Below are positions 26,301 to 34,350 of a stretch of 64,000 nucleotides of DNA, in pieces. The notes under the pieces were generated by a model. The model did not search any database. It had not been told where the DNA came from and saw only the letters and a program-made list of their open reading frames with translations. How positions within the stretch are numbered: position 1 is the stretch's first letter; each line of letters starts with the position of its first letter. Source of the stretch: Sarcophilus harrisii (Eukaryota; Chordata; Mammalia; Dasyuromorphia; Dasyuridae); NCBI RefSeq assembly GCF_902635505.1, contig NC_045429.1, positions 463,033,359 to 463,097,358 of the forward strand, in the 5' to 3' direction. The position numbers were made by a program, and so were the translations under genes.

Positions 26301-29300
26301 CTATTATTTGAAAAAAAGAAAAACCAACAAAAACCAAGGTGCATTGTCTGCCCTTCAGGAGCCAGCAGGGGAGACGCAGAAACAGAAAGTGGGAAGCCCA
26401 AATTTGCTCCCGACTGAGGCCGCCGGCCCACGCTGCCCGCGTCCTCAAAGACAGAAAAGTGAAAGAAGTGGCCACTCAGGTGAAACCTGAACCAGCCTAA
26501 CATGCTTCTGGTCCAACCCTGACCTTCGGTTATTCTACACTAAGAAAAGGCTGCTGTCAACAGCAGCCAAAAGTAATGAAGAAATCCACAAATGCAGTGT
26601 CTAAAGCGCATGTACTGTGCCAAGCCCTGGGGCTACGAATGCCAAAGCAAGACCCTGGGCCTCCTGGAGCTTACATTCCACAAAACAAGCCAACTACTCA
26701 AAAGAAATTCATCTGGAACCCAGTGTGAAAGACTATGCGAAGGACCTGTCCCCTCCCAAAGCTCCCAACACCCTTCCCCAACCAGAACCACAGATTGGCA
26801 TCAAGGCTGGCTCCCACTGCCTGGACCTCCTGCGTGCCCCCAGGACCCTCCCACCCTCAGCAGATCCCTCTCTTTCCTCCGTCACAGACCCGATGCAGCC
26901 TCTCCAAGAGTCCCGGAAAGGTGCTCCTCCTTCTCACCCTCCCTTGGGCTCCTCTGGAGGGCGACGGGCTCCTACCTGCTGCAGCTGGGAGGCCTCCGAG
27001 CACCGGGCCAACCACGGCGGAAGCTCAGCCGCCTGCTGACTCGGCAGATCAGCGTCGTCCTGCTTGCCCTTGGGCTTCTCTTCCAGCACCTTCATCTCCC
27101 CCTGAGGCTTTGGGACTTCAGGCACACTGGGATCTACGCCCAAGGAAGACCCGCTGTCCTGTACGGAGAAAGACACCAGGTTTCACACACACACACACCG
27201 GCCACCTGCTCACGTCGCATCAAGCACCTCAAAAGAGCTGGCGGGGACAGCGCCGAGACCGTCAGGTCGCTGCTGGCAGGTTCCCGGCCCAACGGCGAAG
27301 CAAGGAGGGCTTTAGAACAAATTCTGCAGAAACCACAGGGGCAACTTTGTACGAGGGGTGAATTTGGCAGAGGGAAGGCAGCCGAGAGGAAAGCTTCCAT
27401 TCATTGCTTGCAAGGTCTAGGAGTAAAGTCCACTGCAATTCTGCAGCAGCTTCTGAGGATGAAATCTTTTCCTTTCCCGGCTTAATAATATTTTGCCTTT
27501 TTCCAATAACATGTAAAGAGAGTTTTCAATATTCCTCCTCTCAGCCTTTTGGGAACTTTTTGGGGGGAGCGTTTGCCACTGACAAAGCTCCCTCTCAGCC
27601 TTATCAATTAAGGGATAAAGAGGGTTAAGGAGAAAGTAGAATCGACATCTCCAGCTGCTCCCTAAAGACAAATGGCGGCAGCTGCAGGCACAGTGGTGGG
27701 GCAGGACACATCCTCTGCCAGTCACTGGCACCGGGACAGGATGGCACTTTATGCCACTCATAGCCCCACTTTCCCACTGCCTGAATTTCCCAAAGGAGAA
27801 AAAAATGTTCACGTATGAGGGATGGGCAGCAGGGACATTGGTTTCAAAGAACCTGATTGGAGAGAAAATCAACCTACAAGTATTTATTCCACATCTACTA
27901 CTTGCAAGTCCTGCAAATAAAAGGAAAAGAGGCAATTCAAAATAGCTGAAATTAAGGAGACTGCCATCAATATACAGGCCCATAAGACTGCAGTGATAAG
28001 TGGCCATTGTCATTTCGGAATGCTGACTATCAACAGTTCTGCATGTAGATGTTTTCTTCTTTTCCTTTGGAATAAATTCAGTCTAGTTTCCATTCCCAAT
28101 TGTTTTAAAAAAGGAAGAATTCAGGGCAGCTAGGAGGCGCAGTGGACAGAGAACTGGCCCTGAAATCAGGAGGACCCGAGTTCAAATCCAGCCTCAGACA
28201 CTTAACACTTCCTAGCTGCGTGTGAGCTGGCAAGTCACTTAGCCTCAATTGCCTCAGCAAAAAAAAAAAGGGGGAAATTCAAAGGCTTCTCTTCATAAGA
28301 TTTGAGCTGAGCAGTCCCTTCCCCACACCTTAGGGAAGCCCTGCAGCCCACAGAGACACCGGCACATAAAGCCATGTCCTTCCTAATCTCAAGCCCAGGC
28401 TCCCCAACAAGAGGCGTGGCCTCCATTAGCTGAGGCTGAACCCTTAACCAGGAATTCCCCAAAGCAGTTACTCCTGCCACATTTCCTCCACACAACTGAC
28501 TGACATCATCCCCGTTCTCTCCTCTGCTTGGCATCTTGAACAAAGCAAGACACGGCTCTCCCTCCTCTTTCTCCCCTCCTCTTCCTCCCGCAGAGCTTCT
28601 GCTGTGAAGCTGCTCATCCTCGCCCTGGGCAAGAAGTCAGGCCATGGAAGCCCACGGGCTCAGTCACTGGTCCCTATTCACGTTAAGGGCAGCAAGCTGA
28701 AGGGGAAGCGGAAGAGGGAGAGACAACTGGGGAGCTCTCAATTGGAACTGGGGGAAACCCAACCGCGCTGGGCCGGTTAATGCTCTCAAACATGTACCAA
28801 ACAACTAGGCCTAAGAGTTTCTCAAAACGACCATGTCACCGAGGTACAAAACATCAGGGAAAAGAGAGCACCACTCACCTTCTGGACACAAGAAACCCAT
28901 CCTCCCACTTACGGCAGCCAAAAACAGACCAAACACGGAGAGGTTAGTGAGGTACAACAGAGGCGCTGTCACAGCAAATCATCAAGCAAAGCCAACAAGC
29001 AGCCACAGGCCACACTCCGCAAACCACTCCCCGCGGCCTCCGGGGCTCCGCTTACCCCCTCTGCAGCCTCGCTGCCCGCCCCGCTGGCCATCCTCTGTTC
29101 CAGGTCCAAAGGGAGCTCGGCCCCCGGGCTGGCTACCGCACACTCCTCCTCCTTCTCCTCGACAGCCGCATGGACAGTCGCGTTCTTCCTCTTCGACGCC
29201 TTTTTCTTCGGACCCGCACCGTCGCTTTTTGTCCTTCTTTGTCGGAACTGAGCAAGCTGCACAAGAAAGTTAAGAAACAGTAGAGGCAGAGGTAGGTGAG

Positions 29301-31416
29301 AAAGAAGTAGCAAGACCACAAAGTCACCACACCCGGGGAAGAGGACATGGAGTGTCTGAATCCGACTGTCCGTGAGCACAGCCCCCTCACCACCGAGGCG
29401 TGGGCTGCCCCAGGTAGCCGGGCAAGGCAACGGCCCAGCGCATCACCCGGCAGGCGGCGGCTCGGCAGCCTCGACCATGGACAAAAATGGCCTCCGAGTC
29501 CCCCGTTTATCGGGTCCTTCCCGACTCCTCATACAGGAGCAGGCTTGGTCACTTGCAGGAACGTAGCCAGTGGCCGTTAACTTCACCGGGAACCAGGGAA
29601 GCCAGAGGCCGCTCTCTCCCTTCCTTATGTGGCCCCCTTCCTGGCCGCGGACTCGGAGGCAGGCACAGAAATAGCAGGGAATTAATTAAGTCAGGCCAAT
29701 TTCCTCTCTCTGAAGAAGCAGATGCTCCATTTCTCTGACCTGCCCCAGCTCACAAAGCACCAGGGACCTCCCAATAGTGTCACCCCTCACAGCCCACCCC
29801 CTCAGCTTCTGGGAGTCAATCAGTCTTCTGGCTGCGCCGCCTGCCTCTGGCCCCAACTTTCCATTAGTATTTCAAAAGCCCCGGAGCCGCGGCCGCGGGG
29901 GAAGCCGCTCTTAGCGCGCCGGCATCACCACTTACACTCGGCCTCCTTCCCTTGCTTCTGGGAAGCGCGCCCAGCGCCCAGAGGCAGAGGGTCGGGCCTC
30001 CCGCCCCATCCGGAGCCTAGGACAGCCCAGACCAGACTCCAGGCCCCGCGCAGGAGGTGGCCGGGGCCGTCAGGGCGGCTAAGGCCCATCACAGCCCGGC
30101 ACGGCTCCCCCTCCTCAGGGCCCGCCCCGCCCGCCAGGGGGCGCCCCCTTCCCGGAGGGGGAGGGGCGGGGGGGGGACCCGGGGCACGGGCTCCCCCTCC
30201 TCCAGGGCCCGCCCCGCCCGCCAGGGGGCGCCCCCTTCCCGGAGGGGGAGGGGCGGGGGGACCGGGCACAGGCTCCCCCTCCTCAGGGCCCCCCGCCCCG
30301 GGCCTTAGGGTGGGGTCCTGCCCCCTGCTGCTCCCTGGGGCGGCAGGCCGGGGGCGCCTTCCCGGAGGGGAGGGGTCGGGGGGACCCGGGGCACGGCTCC
30401 CCCTCCTCGGGGCCCGCCCCGCCCGCCAGGGGGCGCCCCCTTCCCGGAGGGGGAGGGGCGGGGGGGGACCCGGGGCACGGCTCCCCCTCCTCAGGGCCCG
30501 CCCCGCCCGCCAGGCCTTGGGTGGGGTCACTGCCCCCCCCTGCTGCTCCCCTGGGGCGCGGGCCGGGGGGGGGGGGGCGCCCCCTTCCCGGAGAGGGGCC
30601 GGTGGGCCCCGCCTCTCTAAGAGATGGGGCTCAGGGAGCCGGCCCGGGCCCCGCCTGCCCAAGCTGCCTCAGTTTCCTGTCTGTCCCGGCAGGGGGGCGG
30701 GCACTGGGCCGCGACCACTGCACTGAGTTTCTGCGGCCGGGCCTCAGTTTCCCCACTTGTTGAGGGGCCGGGAGACCCTCGGCCCCCTCGGGCCGGCCTC
30801 AGTTTCCCCCTCTGTACAAGGAGGAAGACCTTAAAGGTTACTCTCGGTGACCACTCCCCGGGCCGGCTCTGGCTGCCCTCCTAGCACACGCCCCCTCCTC
30901 GGGCCCGCCCCTAACCCTACCCCCAGCCCCAGGGCGCGCCCCAGGAGCAGCAGGAACTACAAGCCGCTGGCTTCCGGCCGGACTACTGCACTTCCGGGAC
31001 CGTTCTAGTAGGCCGGAGGACCGAGAGACTCGGTGGTCACGGTCAAAGCCCCGAGGGCGGGGGGGCCTGACCCCGCCTCCGCCGCACGTTTATTGGCAGG
31101 CAGGCAGGGGGCGGTGCCTAGGAAAGAGCGGCGGATTCAAGATGGCGGCGGCCAGAAGGTGGAGAGTTCCGGGCGAGAGCGCGGGAGAGGCGCGGCCCCC
31201 GGCGGGGATCGGGCCCTGCCGGGCTCCCGGGCCCCAACGCGGGCCGCACCCGCCCGCCCTCCCGGACCCGCCACTTTCTCTCCCCTCCTCGGGCCCCCCG
31301 GCCTCCCCCTCCCGGGCTGGGCGCGCGGGGGCCCACGCGGAGGCGGGCGTCGGCCCTACCTTTGCCCGGCCGGCCTCCACCTTGCGCCGCCGCTCATCTC
31401 TCTCGTAGGCCTCCAT
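1798..31416 (-). CDS. PCNT: Pericentrin, 5' part of gene (coding exons 1-18)
   Basis: Pericentrin is a very large coiled-coil scaffold of the pericentriolar material that anchors gamma-tubulin complexes and signalling proteins at the centrosome. Eighteen coding exons join in one frame (1,739 codons) on the minus strand. The start codon sits in a strong Kozak context (ACCATGG), and the N-terminus RRRKVEAGRAK-LAQFRQRRTK matches pericentrin and AKAP9. Residues from about 1096 on match human PCNT closely (LELEALRLSLSNMHTAQLEL). Most of the rest is Glu/Gln/Lys/Leu-rich heptad coiled coil. The C-terminal PACT centrosome-targeting domain lies beyond the left edge. Compared with human PCNT as I remember it, this copy lacks the short SDHPPEQ-type repeats and has about 950 extra residues before residue 1096. 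Introns hold SINE, LINE-1 and MIR copies. Identification is near certain; exon ends were read by eye. Confidence 0.96.
2560..2850 (+). mobile_element. Unclassified interspersed repeat, possibly LTR-related
   Basis: Shares text with 24735-24870 (ggtctttggccaaatgac, then ...ctggccttattaataaaatgattaaa and ctttttaaggtc), so both look like copies of one family. I cannot name it. Confidence 0.35.
3310..3676 (+). mobile_element. Marsupial LINE-1 3' UTR
   Basis: Matches the L1 3' end (acgatcaactctgacagacg, cgggccagttccaacag, tggattatttgctgtc) and ends tgacaaataaaaagctagca. Confidence 0.8.
3828..4066 (-). CDS. PCNT: PCNT exon 17 (residues 1509-1588)
   Basis: Codes EMIKVRLQCAQDTARQVEAE and QKENEDLQEKLQREVALKEE. 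The end corresponds to human KIENRNLYGKLQHETRLKDD. Phase 1 to phase 0, donor AAA|gtgggt. Confidence 0.93.
4440..4575. repeat. Degenerate ggact/ggacc repeat in PCNT intron 16
   Basis: Short imperfect repeats of ggactg, ggaccg and actgggcc; no homology recognised. Confidence 0.45.
4825..4945. repeat. Minisatellite abutting PCNT exon 16 donor
   Basis: Imperfect repeats of a unit like ggggtcagaggcaggggccc up to four bases from the exon 16 splice site. Confidence 0.6.
4949..5132 (-). CDS. PCNT: PCNT exon 16 (residues 1448-1509)
   Basis: Codes EGIAHLRLQLEEKHKEELDA and RQHDLDLEELRTRLTEEHRK, coiled coil. Ends in phase 1 at AAAG|gtatcc. A short minisatellite abuts the donor. Confidence 0.92.
5825..5930 (-). 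mobile_element. MIR/Mar1-type SINE fragment
   Basis: Reverse-oriented core: caagtgaccggcccagggtc, then acagccagtaaaagtctaag and gggtttgagcccgtcctctg. Confidence 0.6.
6610..6697 (-). CDS. PCNT: PCNT exon 15 (residues 1418-1447)
   Basis: Thirty codons, SWSVEFMEDTAEVERKAHLE and on to LMLQLEQHK. Phase 2 to phase 0, donor AAG|gtgagc. Confidence 0.9.
6841..7084 (-). CDS. PCNT: PCNT exon 14 (residues 1337-1418)
   Basis: Codes LREQLLARASHVEQLEHLKH, RELEQLRLYFEQKLRDAEDS and LHQRLQEVREDSFLDSADV, matching the human segment that ends GAREDALLDSVEV. Ends in phase 2 at CAG|gtaaag. Confidence 0.95.
7556..7663 (+). mobile_element. Mar1/MIR-type SINE fragment
   Basis: Contains gttccaatccggcctcagac, then acttcccagctgggtgacta and ttagtttcctcacgtgaaaa. 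Confidence 0.65.
7945..8056 (-). CDS. PCNT: PCNT exon 13 (residues 1300-1337)
   Basis: Codes LDTLQASYEELQAQSREEIQ and LWSQLDSTRANRQELN, very close to human PCNT. Phase 0 to phase 1, donor AATG|gtgggt. Confidence 0.95.
8289..8364. repeat. (TC)n-(AC)n microsatellite
   Basis: A pure TC tract followed by AC and ACTC tracts in PCNT intron 12. Confidence 0.95.
8656..8780 (-). CDS. PCNT: PCNT exon 12 (residues 1258-1299)
   Basis: Codes ALSSLQAQHQAAMQDLRQEL and on to KVREKQQE, phase 1 to phase 0. Corresponds to human ALRNLESHHQAAIEKLREDL. Confidence 0.94.
9325..9499 (-). CDS. PCNT: PCNT exon 11 (residues 1200-1258)
   Basis: Codes ALKGDWDSEKGSCLRRLEEE and LAEQKAELEKMAHDKAQAE, matching human TLKEDWESEKDLCLENLRKE. 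Ends in phase 1 at donor GAAG|gtaggg. Confidence 0.94.
9795..9850 (-). CDS. PCNT: PCNT exon 10 (residues 1181-1199)
   Basis: A 56-base exon joining phase 1 to phase 0, coding AALEKKLELEVEAHSQTLE. Acceptor ctatttcag, donor GAG|gtagcc. Corresponds to human AAELKEKLQSEMEKNAQIVK. Confidence 0.9.
10618..10873 (-). CDS. PCNT: PCNT exon 9 (residues 1096-1181)
   Basis: Codes LELEALRLSLSNMHTAQLEL, matching human PCNT almost residue for residue as I remember it, then KEKETALVELREMLNDKRAQ. Ends in phase 1 at CTAG|gtacag. Here the alignment with human PCNT becomes clear. Confidence 0.95.
10874..12278. other. PCNT intron 8, no gene seen
   Basis: Holds a short TC tract at about 11341-11365 and nothing else I can name. 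Open frames here are noncoding or antisense shadow. Confidence 0.6.
12279..12455 (-). CDS. PCNT: PCNT exon 8 (residues 1037-1095)
   Basis: Fifty-nine codons of coiled coil (ERDREIAELVSKHQEELKQL; HLEAFHETEMQQAQLQAQ), phase 0/0, acceptor ctcttgag, donor CAG|gtaggc. Confidence 0.9.
12456..13730. other. PCNT intron 7, first part, nothing recognised
   Basis: AT-moderate unique-looking sequence without recognised exon or repeat family. Confidence 0.5.
13735..13850. repeat. ACAC/GATA-type simple repeat
   Basis: caaacacacgcacaaatgca-type AC-rich stretch followed by gatagatacacatacagat repeats. Confidence 0.8.
14005..14345 (+). mobile_element. Old LINE-1 3' fragment
   Basis: Diverged copy of L1: gagaaactggaaccaaagta, then gatgcccgttgtttggggaa and ttaaaactacaaagaacagg near the end. 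Confidence 0.6.
14628..14723 (-). CDS. PCNT: PCNT exon 7 (residues 1005-1036)
   Basis: Thirty-two codons, VEAVSEQMKEELGKRQHKWD and on, all coiled coil, phase 0/0, between acceptor tatttctag and donor CAG|gtactc. Confidence 0.9.
14825..17053 (-). CDS. PCNT: PCNT exon 6, giant exon (residues 262-1004)
   Basis: A single 2,229-base exon that is open throughout (743 codons), phase 0/0, with acceptor tatttttaag and donor GAG|gtaggc. The first two thirds are acidic and not clearly coiled coil (for example FDIETAFQSKSERGS and DEKMDSSDLSEGLFADPV). The last third is coiled coil (EEALLQEVETLKAEI, KEKNNLEKMFSKDRENLEEN, and QLKHQQEAERAQLKREHQKE). AKAP9 also has a very large exon near its 5' end, so this may be its counterpart. 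I do not find this region in human PCNT from memory. A reading frame this long on the strand and phase of the flanking exons is very unlikely by chance. Confidence 0.93.
17054..17931. other. PCNT intron 5, no feature seen
   Basis: AT-rich at first, then GC-rich. No repeat family or exon recognised. Confidence 0.55.
17932..18123 (-). CDS. PCNT: PCNT exon 5 (residues 198-261)
   Basis: Sixty-four codons between acceptor tgtttag and donor CAG|gtgagg, phase 0/0. The first half is rich in Pro and Gln; the end (HRAQDLETQIAANQQ) is helical. Confidence 0.85.
18555..18690 (+). mobile_element. MIR-like fragment
   Basis: ttcccaatgaccctaagaag, then taggtgctgacactgctccc and attttacggatgagga resemble MIR-class repeats. 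Confidence 0.5.
19520..19592 (+). mobile_element. L2 3' end
   Basis: Matches the L2 tail: gtacccccaacgcttagcat, then tgcctggtacagagtaagca and tttaac. Confidence 0.65.
19599..19745 (+). mobile_element. Mar1/WSINE-type SINE, old copy
   Basis: Diverged full-length SINE: gagtgcagggcctaggacca, ttcagacactgcctaactat, tcagcttccttctctgtaaa. Confidence 0.7.
19750..21244 (+). mobile_element. Probable LINE-1 5' UTR and ORF1-like remnant
   Basis: Starts gggtcacatgagcaacaaga, which I associate with the 5' end of marsupial L1. A degraded frame at about 20476-20697 (LLRSPENLSIQGPPEELD) resembles the ORF1 RNA-binding segment. It runs into an ORF2 3' end at 21245, so ORF2 is almost wholly missing. Family call is tentative. 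Confidence 0.4.
21245..21690 (+). mobile_element. LINE-1 ORF2 3' end
   Basis: aaattaaagcaattctgagg, then caccacccacctattagact and ggatgtggggaaaccgggac are diverged L1 ORF2 text. Ends near an (AT)n tract at about 21650-21680. Confidence 0.75.
21716..21813 (+). mobile_element. Mar1/MIR-type SINE fragment
   Basis: cagcctcagacacttactag, tgactctgggcaagtcactt and tcctctgtaaagtagtg. Followed by text also seen after the 19599 SINE. Confidence 0.7.
22373..22525 (+). mobile_element. Young Mar1/WSINE-type SINE
   Basis: Complete copy from gggcagctgggtggcgcagt to a pure 20-base A tail. The tRNA-like head has A/B-box-like text (gttcaaatctgg). It has few differences from the family sequence as I know it. 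It lies in PCNT intron 4 on the antisense strand. Confidence 0.9.
22554..22703 (-). CDS. PCNT: PCNT exon 4 (residues 148-197), AKAP9-like
   Basis: Fifty codons, phase 0/0, donor GAG|gtaatt. The segment AMAVQERDKIIVRLSSNLQQ aligns with human AKAP9 as I remember it (AAIKQRDGIITQLTANLQQ). I do not recall this segment in human PCNT. A SINE lies 28 bases beyond the donor. Confidence 0.88.
22704..24480. other. PCNT intron 3, first part, no gene seen
   Basis: GC-rich sequence without recognised repeat or exon. Confidence 0.5.
24735..24870 (+). mobile_element. Second copy of the unclassified repeat
   Basis: Relative of 2560-2850: gatggccaaatgaccgtgct, ttattaagatgctggctttg, aattaattgattaaa. Confidence 0.35.
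25508..26318 (+). mobile_element. Marsupial LINE-1 3' end, fairly well kept
   Basis: From attaagacaactctgaggca through gaatggctgaataaattgtg and gaactgatgctgagggaagg, into the 3' UTR, ending tgaaaaataaaaagctatta. Truncated at its 5' end. Confidence 0.9.
26588..26692 (+). mobile_element. MIR3-like fragment
   Basis: tactgtgccaagccctgggg and ctggagcttacattccacaa follow the common pattern gtgccaggcactggggatac ... aaggagcttacattc. Confidence 0.5.
26976..27158 (-). CDS. PCNT: PCNT exon 3 (residues 87-147)
   Basis: An in-frame 61-codon exon between acceptor ccgtacag and donor CAG|gtagga, phase 0/0. It is polar and low in conservation (PEVPKPQGEMKVLEEKPKGK), so homology cannot be judged by eye. Splice sites and phase support it. 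Confidence 0.82.
27159..28122. other. PCNT intron 2, first part, nothing named
   Basis: Short (AC)n at about 27184-27200; the rest is unassigned. Confidence 0.5.
28123..28269 (+). mobile_element. Mar1/WSINE-type SINE
   Basis: Near complete: agggcagctaggaggcgcag, gagttcaaatccagcctcag, agtcacttagcctcaattgc, then an A tail. Confidence 0.9.
29056..29256 (-). CDS. PCNT: PCNT exon 2 (residues 20-86)
   Basis: Begins LAQFRQRRTKSDG after a ttgtgcag acceptor and ends at donor GGG|gtaagc, phase 0 at both ends. It contains the basic stretch KKKASKRKN, as in pericentrin and AKAP9, followed by an acidic Glu-rich segment. Confidence 0.93.
30104..30600. repeat. GC-rich minisatellite in PCNT intron 1
   Basis: About five units of roughly 80-130 bases, each starting ctccccctcctcagggccc and most containing ccgccagggggcgc and cttcccggagggggagggg. 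The third and fifth units carry a different insert with gtggggtc and ctgctgctccc. Long proline- and glycine-rich open frames here come from the repeat and are not genes. Confidence 0.85.
30131..30436 (+). promoter_or_regulatory. Three CTCF-like motifs in the intron 1 minisatellite
   Basis: The 14-base string ccgccagggggcgc occurs at 30131-30144, 30218-30231 and 30423-30436 on the plus strand. It fits the CTCF core consensus (CCNSYAGRGGGCGC type). All three face the same way. Binding is inferred only. Confidence 0.5.
31137..31148 (+). promoter_or_regulatory. YY1-type element (aagatggcggc)
   Basis: The plus strand reads ttcaagatggcggcggcc, a typical YY1 motif often found just downstream of a start site. 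It lies in PCNT intron 1, close to exon 1, in the opposite orientation to PCNT. It could mark an antisense start or act as an intronic element. Confidence 0.35.
31360..31416 (-). CDS. PCNT: PCNT exon 1, coding part (residues 1-19)
   Basis: Codes MEAYERDERRRKVEAGRAK and ends at donor AAG|gtaggg in phase 0. It resembles the human start MEVEQEQRRRKVEAGRTK. It lies in the CpG island. Confidence 0.93.
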
Positions 31417-32329
31417 GGTCCGGCGGGGAGGCGCGCGGGGCTCCGGGGCAGTCGCGACCCTCAGCCGCCGCCTCAGCCGCCTTTTTGACACGGCCGCCCC
31501 GCCCCCTCTGAGCCCCGCCCCCGTAACTGACCGGGAGTGAGAGGGGGGGAGGCAGCGTGGTCCCGCCCCTGCCTTCGCCGCGCCCTCCTGAGCTCCGGCG
31601 GCGTCTTTCGCTCTCTCGCCGTCTCGCCCCCGCCCATCGGCGTCCCCACAGACGGACGTCTCCACCGGCCAACAAGCGAGCGTCGTTCGGCTCCGCCGTG
31701 CCAATCACAGGCTGGAACGGGTCGCTCTTCTCCTGGAAGCCCGGCCTCGCCCAACCAACCGCCGGGGCAGAGCCCTGAGTGACAGGGACGCCCGCCTCGC
31801 CCTCCAGGGCTCCCTTTTCCGCGCAGGCCGGGCTCCGCCCGCCGCCTGAAAGAACCGGCCAATGAGCTACGGACGGCGGCCAGGCCGCGCGTTCTGTCTG
31901 GCCAATTTCAAAGGGCCCGCCTCACGCCGACGGGGCGCGTTGTCCAATCAGAGGCGCGGGCGGGAAAAGGACGGCGGCGGCGGTCCGGGACCTCGGGCCG
32001 CGCCTGGGAGCGGGTGTGGAGTCCGAGACCCGGGAAGGACAGAGCGAGACGGGGCGGGGCAAAGATCGTCGAGAACCTCCCCCCCCCTTCCCCGCTGCCC
32101 TGGGGGTGGGCCCGGATCGCGAGGGGCAAACCGAGAAACTGAGGCCCGGGGGAGGGGGACCCTCGGCGCTCCCAGCTGTGACCTACGTATTAAATGCCAT
32201 GGGGGGGGAGGGGGAAAGCCAGAACAGAAGGTCACGCAGGGGTCAGTGCTGAAGACTCGCCCACGCACGTTCTGGCAACAAAAAGGCGGATGACTAGGAA
32301 GGTGCCGAGCGCGCCGGAGCCGAGGCGGC

Positions 32330-33680
32330 CCTGATGAGCAGCGCCCCCTCGGGCTTCGGCTGAGGGGTTTCATTCCGGGAAGGCCTTGCTCCCGCCGCCC
32401 TGCGAGCCTCGGTTCTCTGCCTCCCGAATCGCGGCGCTCTCCCCTCCCCCAGCTACCAGAACCCCCTGGTGTTCCTGGGGGCACTTCCTGAAGCTGCGGC
32501 CCAGCCGGCTCTGCCCCCTCGCCCTTGTTTCCCTGCGAACCGGGGCCCGCCGGAATCTGTGCCACCGCTGGCTGCTGGCGGCCCGTCGTTCGCACCGTCC
32601 GCCCTGGCCCAGCCCCCACTAAACAGAGAGTAGGAGCCTGGTCTCTGCCCTGCCTCGGTTTCTGCGGCAACACAGCACAGCCCTCCCGGGCGCCACCGAG
32701 CCGGCCGCTTCCCGGGCAGCAGAGGCCTGGGCGCCGCTTCCGCCCGGGGCCTCTCCCAGGGCCCGAAGCCCAGCCCGGGCAGCCCCAGCTTCAGCGCGCG
32801 GCGATCTCCGATTTCCGAGCGCCCAGTCTCTGGGCCATCGGACACTCCCGGCTTCCGGCTCATCTGCGTCCGCGTGTGGGATTCCTGCGCCGCCCCGCGG
32901 TTGGCCATTTCTGGCTCCGGCCCGTTTACAGATGAGGAAACTGAGGCACGAGGGAGCGCCCGGATCGTGGTGTGCAGCCTGGAAGCCCTGCAGGGAGCAG
33001 CCCCGACAGGGCCCCTCCCCAGGCGGAGGGGGGGGGGGGGAATCACCGGCACTGCACCCAACCAGAAAGCCGGTGGGATGCCAGGCCCCGGGGGAGATCT
33101 GCTCACCACGCTCCCGCTCTTAGCTGGCTCGTCTGCGCGCGGCACCGTAGCAGCCCCCAGGACCTTAACCTGCCCAGTAGGGCTGGCCCGGAGCCCCCCG
33201 CTTGCCGCACTTTTAGGGCATCTTCCCCTGCTCTGGGCCGAACTCCACCCATTGCGATCGCTAGCTCCCGGCCCCTGATCGGAGCCCTCCACGCCTGATG
33301 ACTGCTGGCCGCGACCCAGAATGCTTTGGGGGCCTGGAAGCAGGAAAGCGTGCCCGACACCTCGATAGCTCATTGGAGTCTGAGGCCTGATTTGCACCCA
33401 GAAGCACCCCCACTCCTCACGGAAAGCAAACAGGGCAGACGTTTGCTTGGGAAAGCTGGCTCTAGCTACCCGGGCTCCTCCTCGGGACTCCTCCTCCTCC
33501 TCCTCCCCCTCCCCCTCCTCCTGCTGCCATAACCTGCAGACCCCAGAGGAGAGCCCACCTCCCCTGCCTGAAAGACCAGGAAAGTCTCTGCGTTAAGAAT
33601 AACCATAGCTTCCCTTTGTGCAAAGCAATTTGCTAAGGGGACTCCATTTAGCCTCCCCGAACCTCCTCCAGGAAGTCCCC
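32330..33680. other. GC-rich spacer between PCNT and C21orf58
   Basis: No exon recognised. A short MIR-like bit (gatgaggaaactgaggcacg) lies at about 32931-32950 and a (CTC)n tract at about 33485-33530. A noncoding C21orf58 exon could hide here. Confidence 0.5.
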
Positions 33681-33689
33681 CAGCCCCTC

Positions 33690-33815
33690 ATTCCCCTTTA
33701 TCTCCAGCCTGTGCACAGTGTATGAGGTGGTGGCCTGGAGGGCGGGGCCTGTGCCTTTCTGTGCACCTCCTGTACCTGGCACATAGTAGGCGCCTAATCA
33801 GTGCTGGCTGACCTA
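33690..33815 (+). mobile_element. L2 3' end
   Basis: tgtacctggcacatagtagg, then cgcctaatcagtgctggctg is the L2 tail. Confidence 0.65.
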
Positions 33816-34159
33816 GTGCTGAGCTGCGCTGAGGCTAGGCCGGAGCCAGGGGTCTTTGAGGCCTTAGGAAGGGAGCAGGCTCGGCACGGGGGCCCAGGCT
33901 GGATCCTGAGGGTTTGGGCCCGTGACTCACCGGAGCCGGGTCCGAAGGATGGAGACTCAAGCAAGGCCAAGAGTGGGCCCTGAGGAAAGCCACAGGGTAG
34001 GGGAGGGGGGTCGTCCGTGAGCCAGCCCAGGGCACAGCCCTAACTCCGCTAGGGGGAGTTAGTGAGGAGCGAGCCCGGAGCGGTTTCCCAAGTGTTTCAG
34101 GAAAGAGATTTGGGAGAAGGTTGGGGGCGGCTCTCAGTGACTGCACACGCTCCTGCCCA

Positions 34160-34350
34160 GCAGGGAGAGAGAGGAGGGAGAGATGGAGAGAGACAGAGAC
34201 AGACAGAGAGAGAGTGACAGAGACAGACAGAGGCAGAGACAGAAAGAGAGAGACAAAGACAGAGAGAGAGATGGAGAGAGACAGAGACAGACAGAGTGAG
34301 AGAGACAGAGAGAGAGATGGACAGAGACAGAGAGAGGGAGAGAGAGCCAT
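34160..34350. repeat. GAGA/GACAGA purine-rich microsatellite
   Basis: About 190 bases of gagaga, gacaga and gatggagaga repeats. Confidence 0.95.

Larger units (their letters stand above)
30900..32330. promoter_or_regulatory. PCNT: CpG island and promoter region of PCNT
   Basis: Dense CpG spans PCNT exon 1 and its upstream flank. GC boxes sit at about 31494-31530. CCAAT boxes (candidate NF-Y sites) lie at about 31701, 31859, 31902 and 31935. There is no TATA box, as is usual for a housekeeping promoter. In human, C21orf58 starts close by in the opposite direction, so divergent activity is plausible, but I see no clear C21orf58 first exon here. Confidence 0.7.

Noticed and set aside
29722-30726. 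A 334-residue plus-strand frame and a 245-residue minus-strand frame
   Set aside because: Made of the intron 1 minisatellite, Pro/Gly/Arg-rich, with no splice or domain support.
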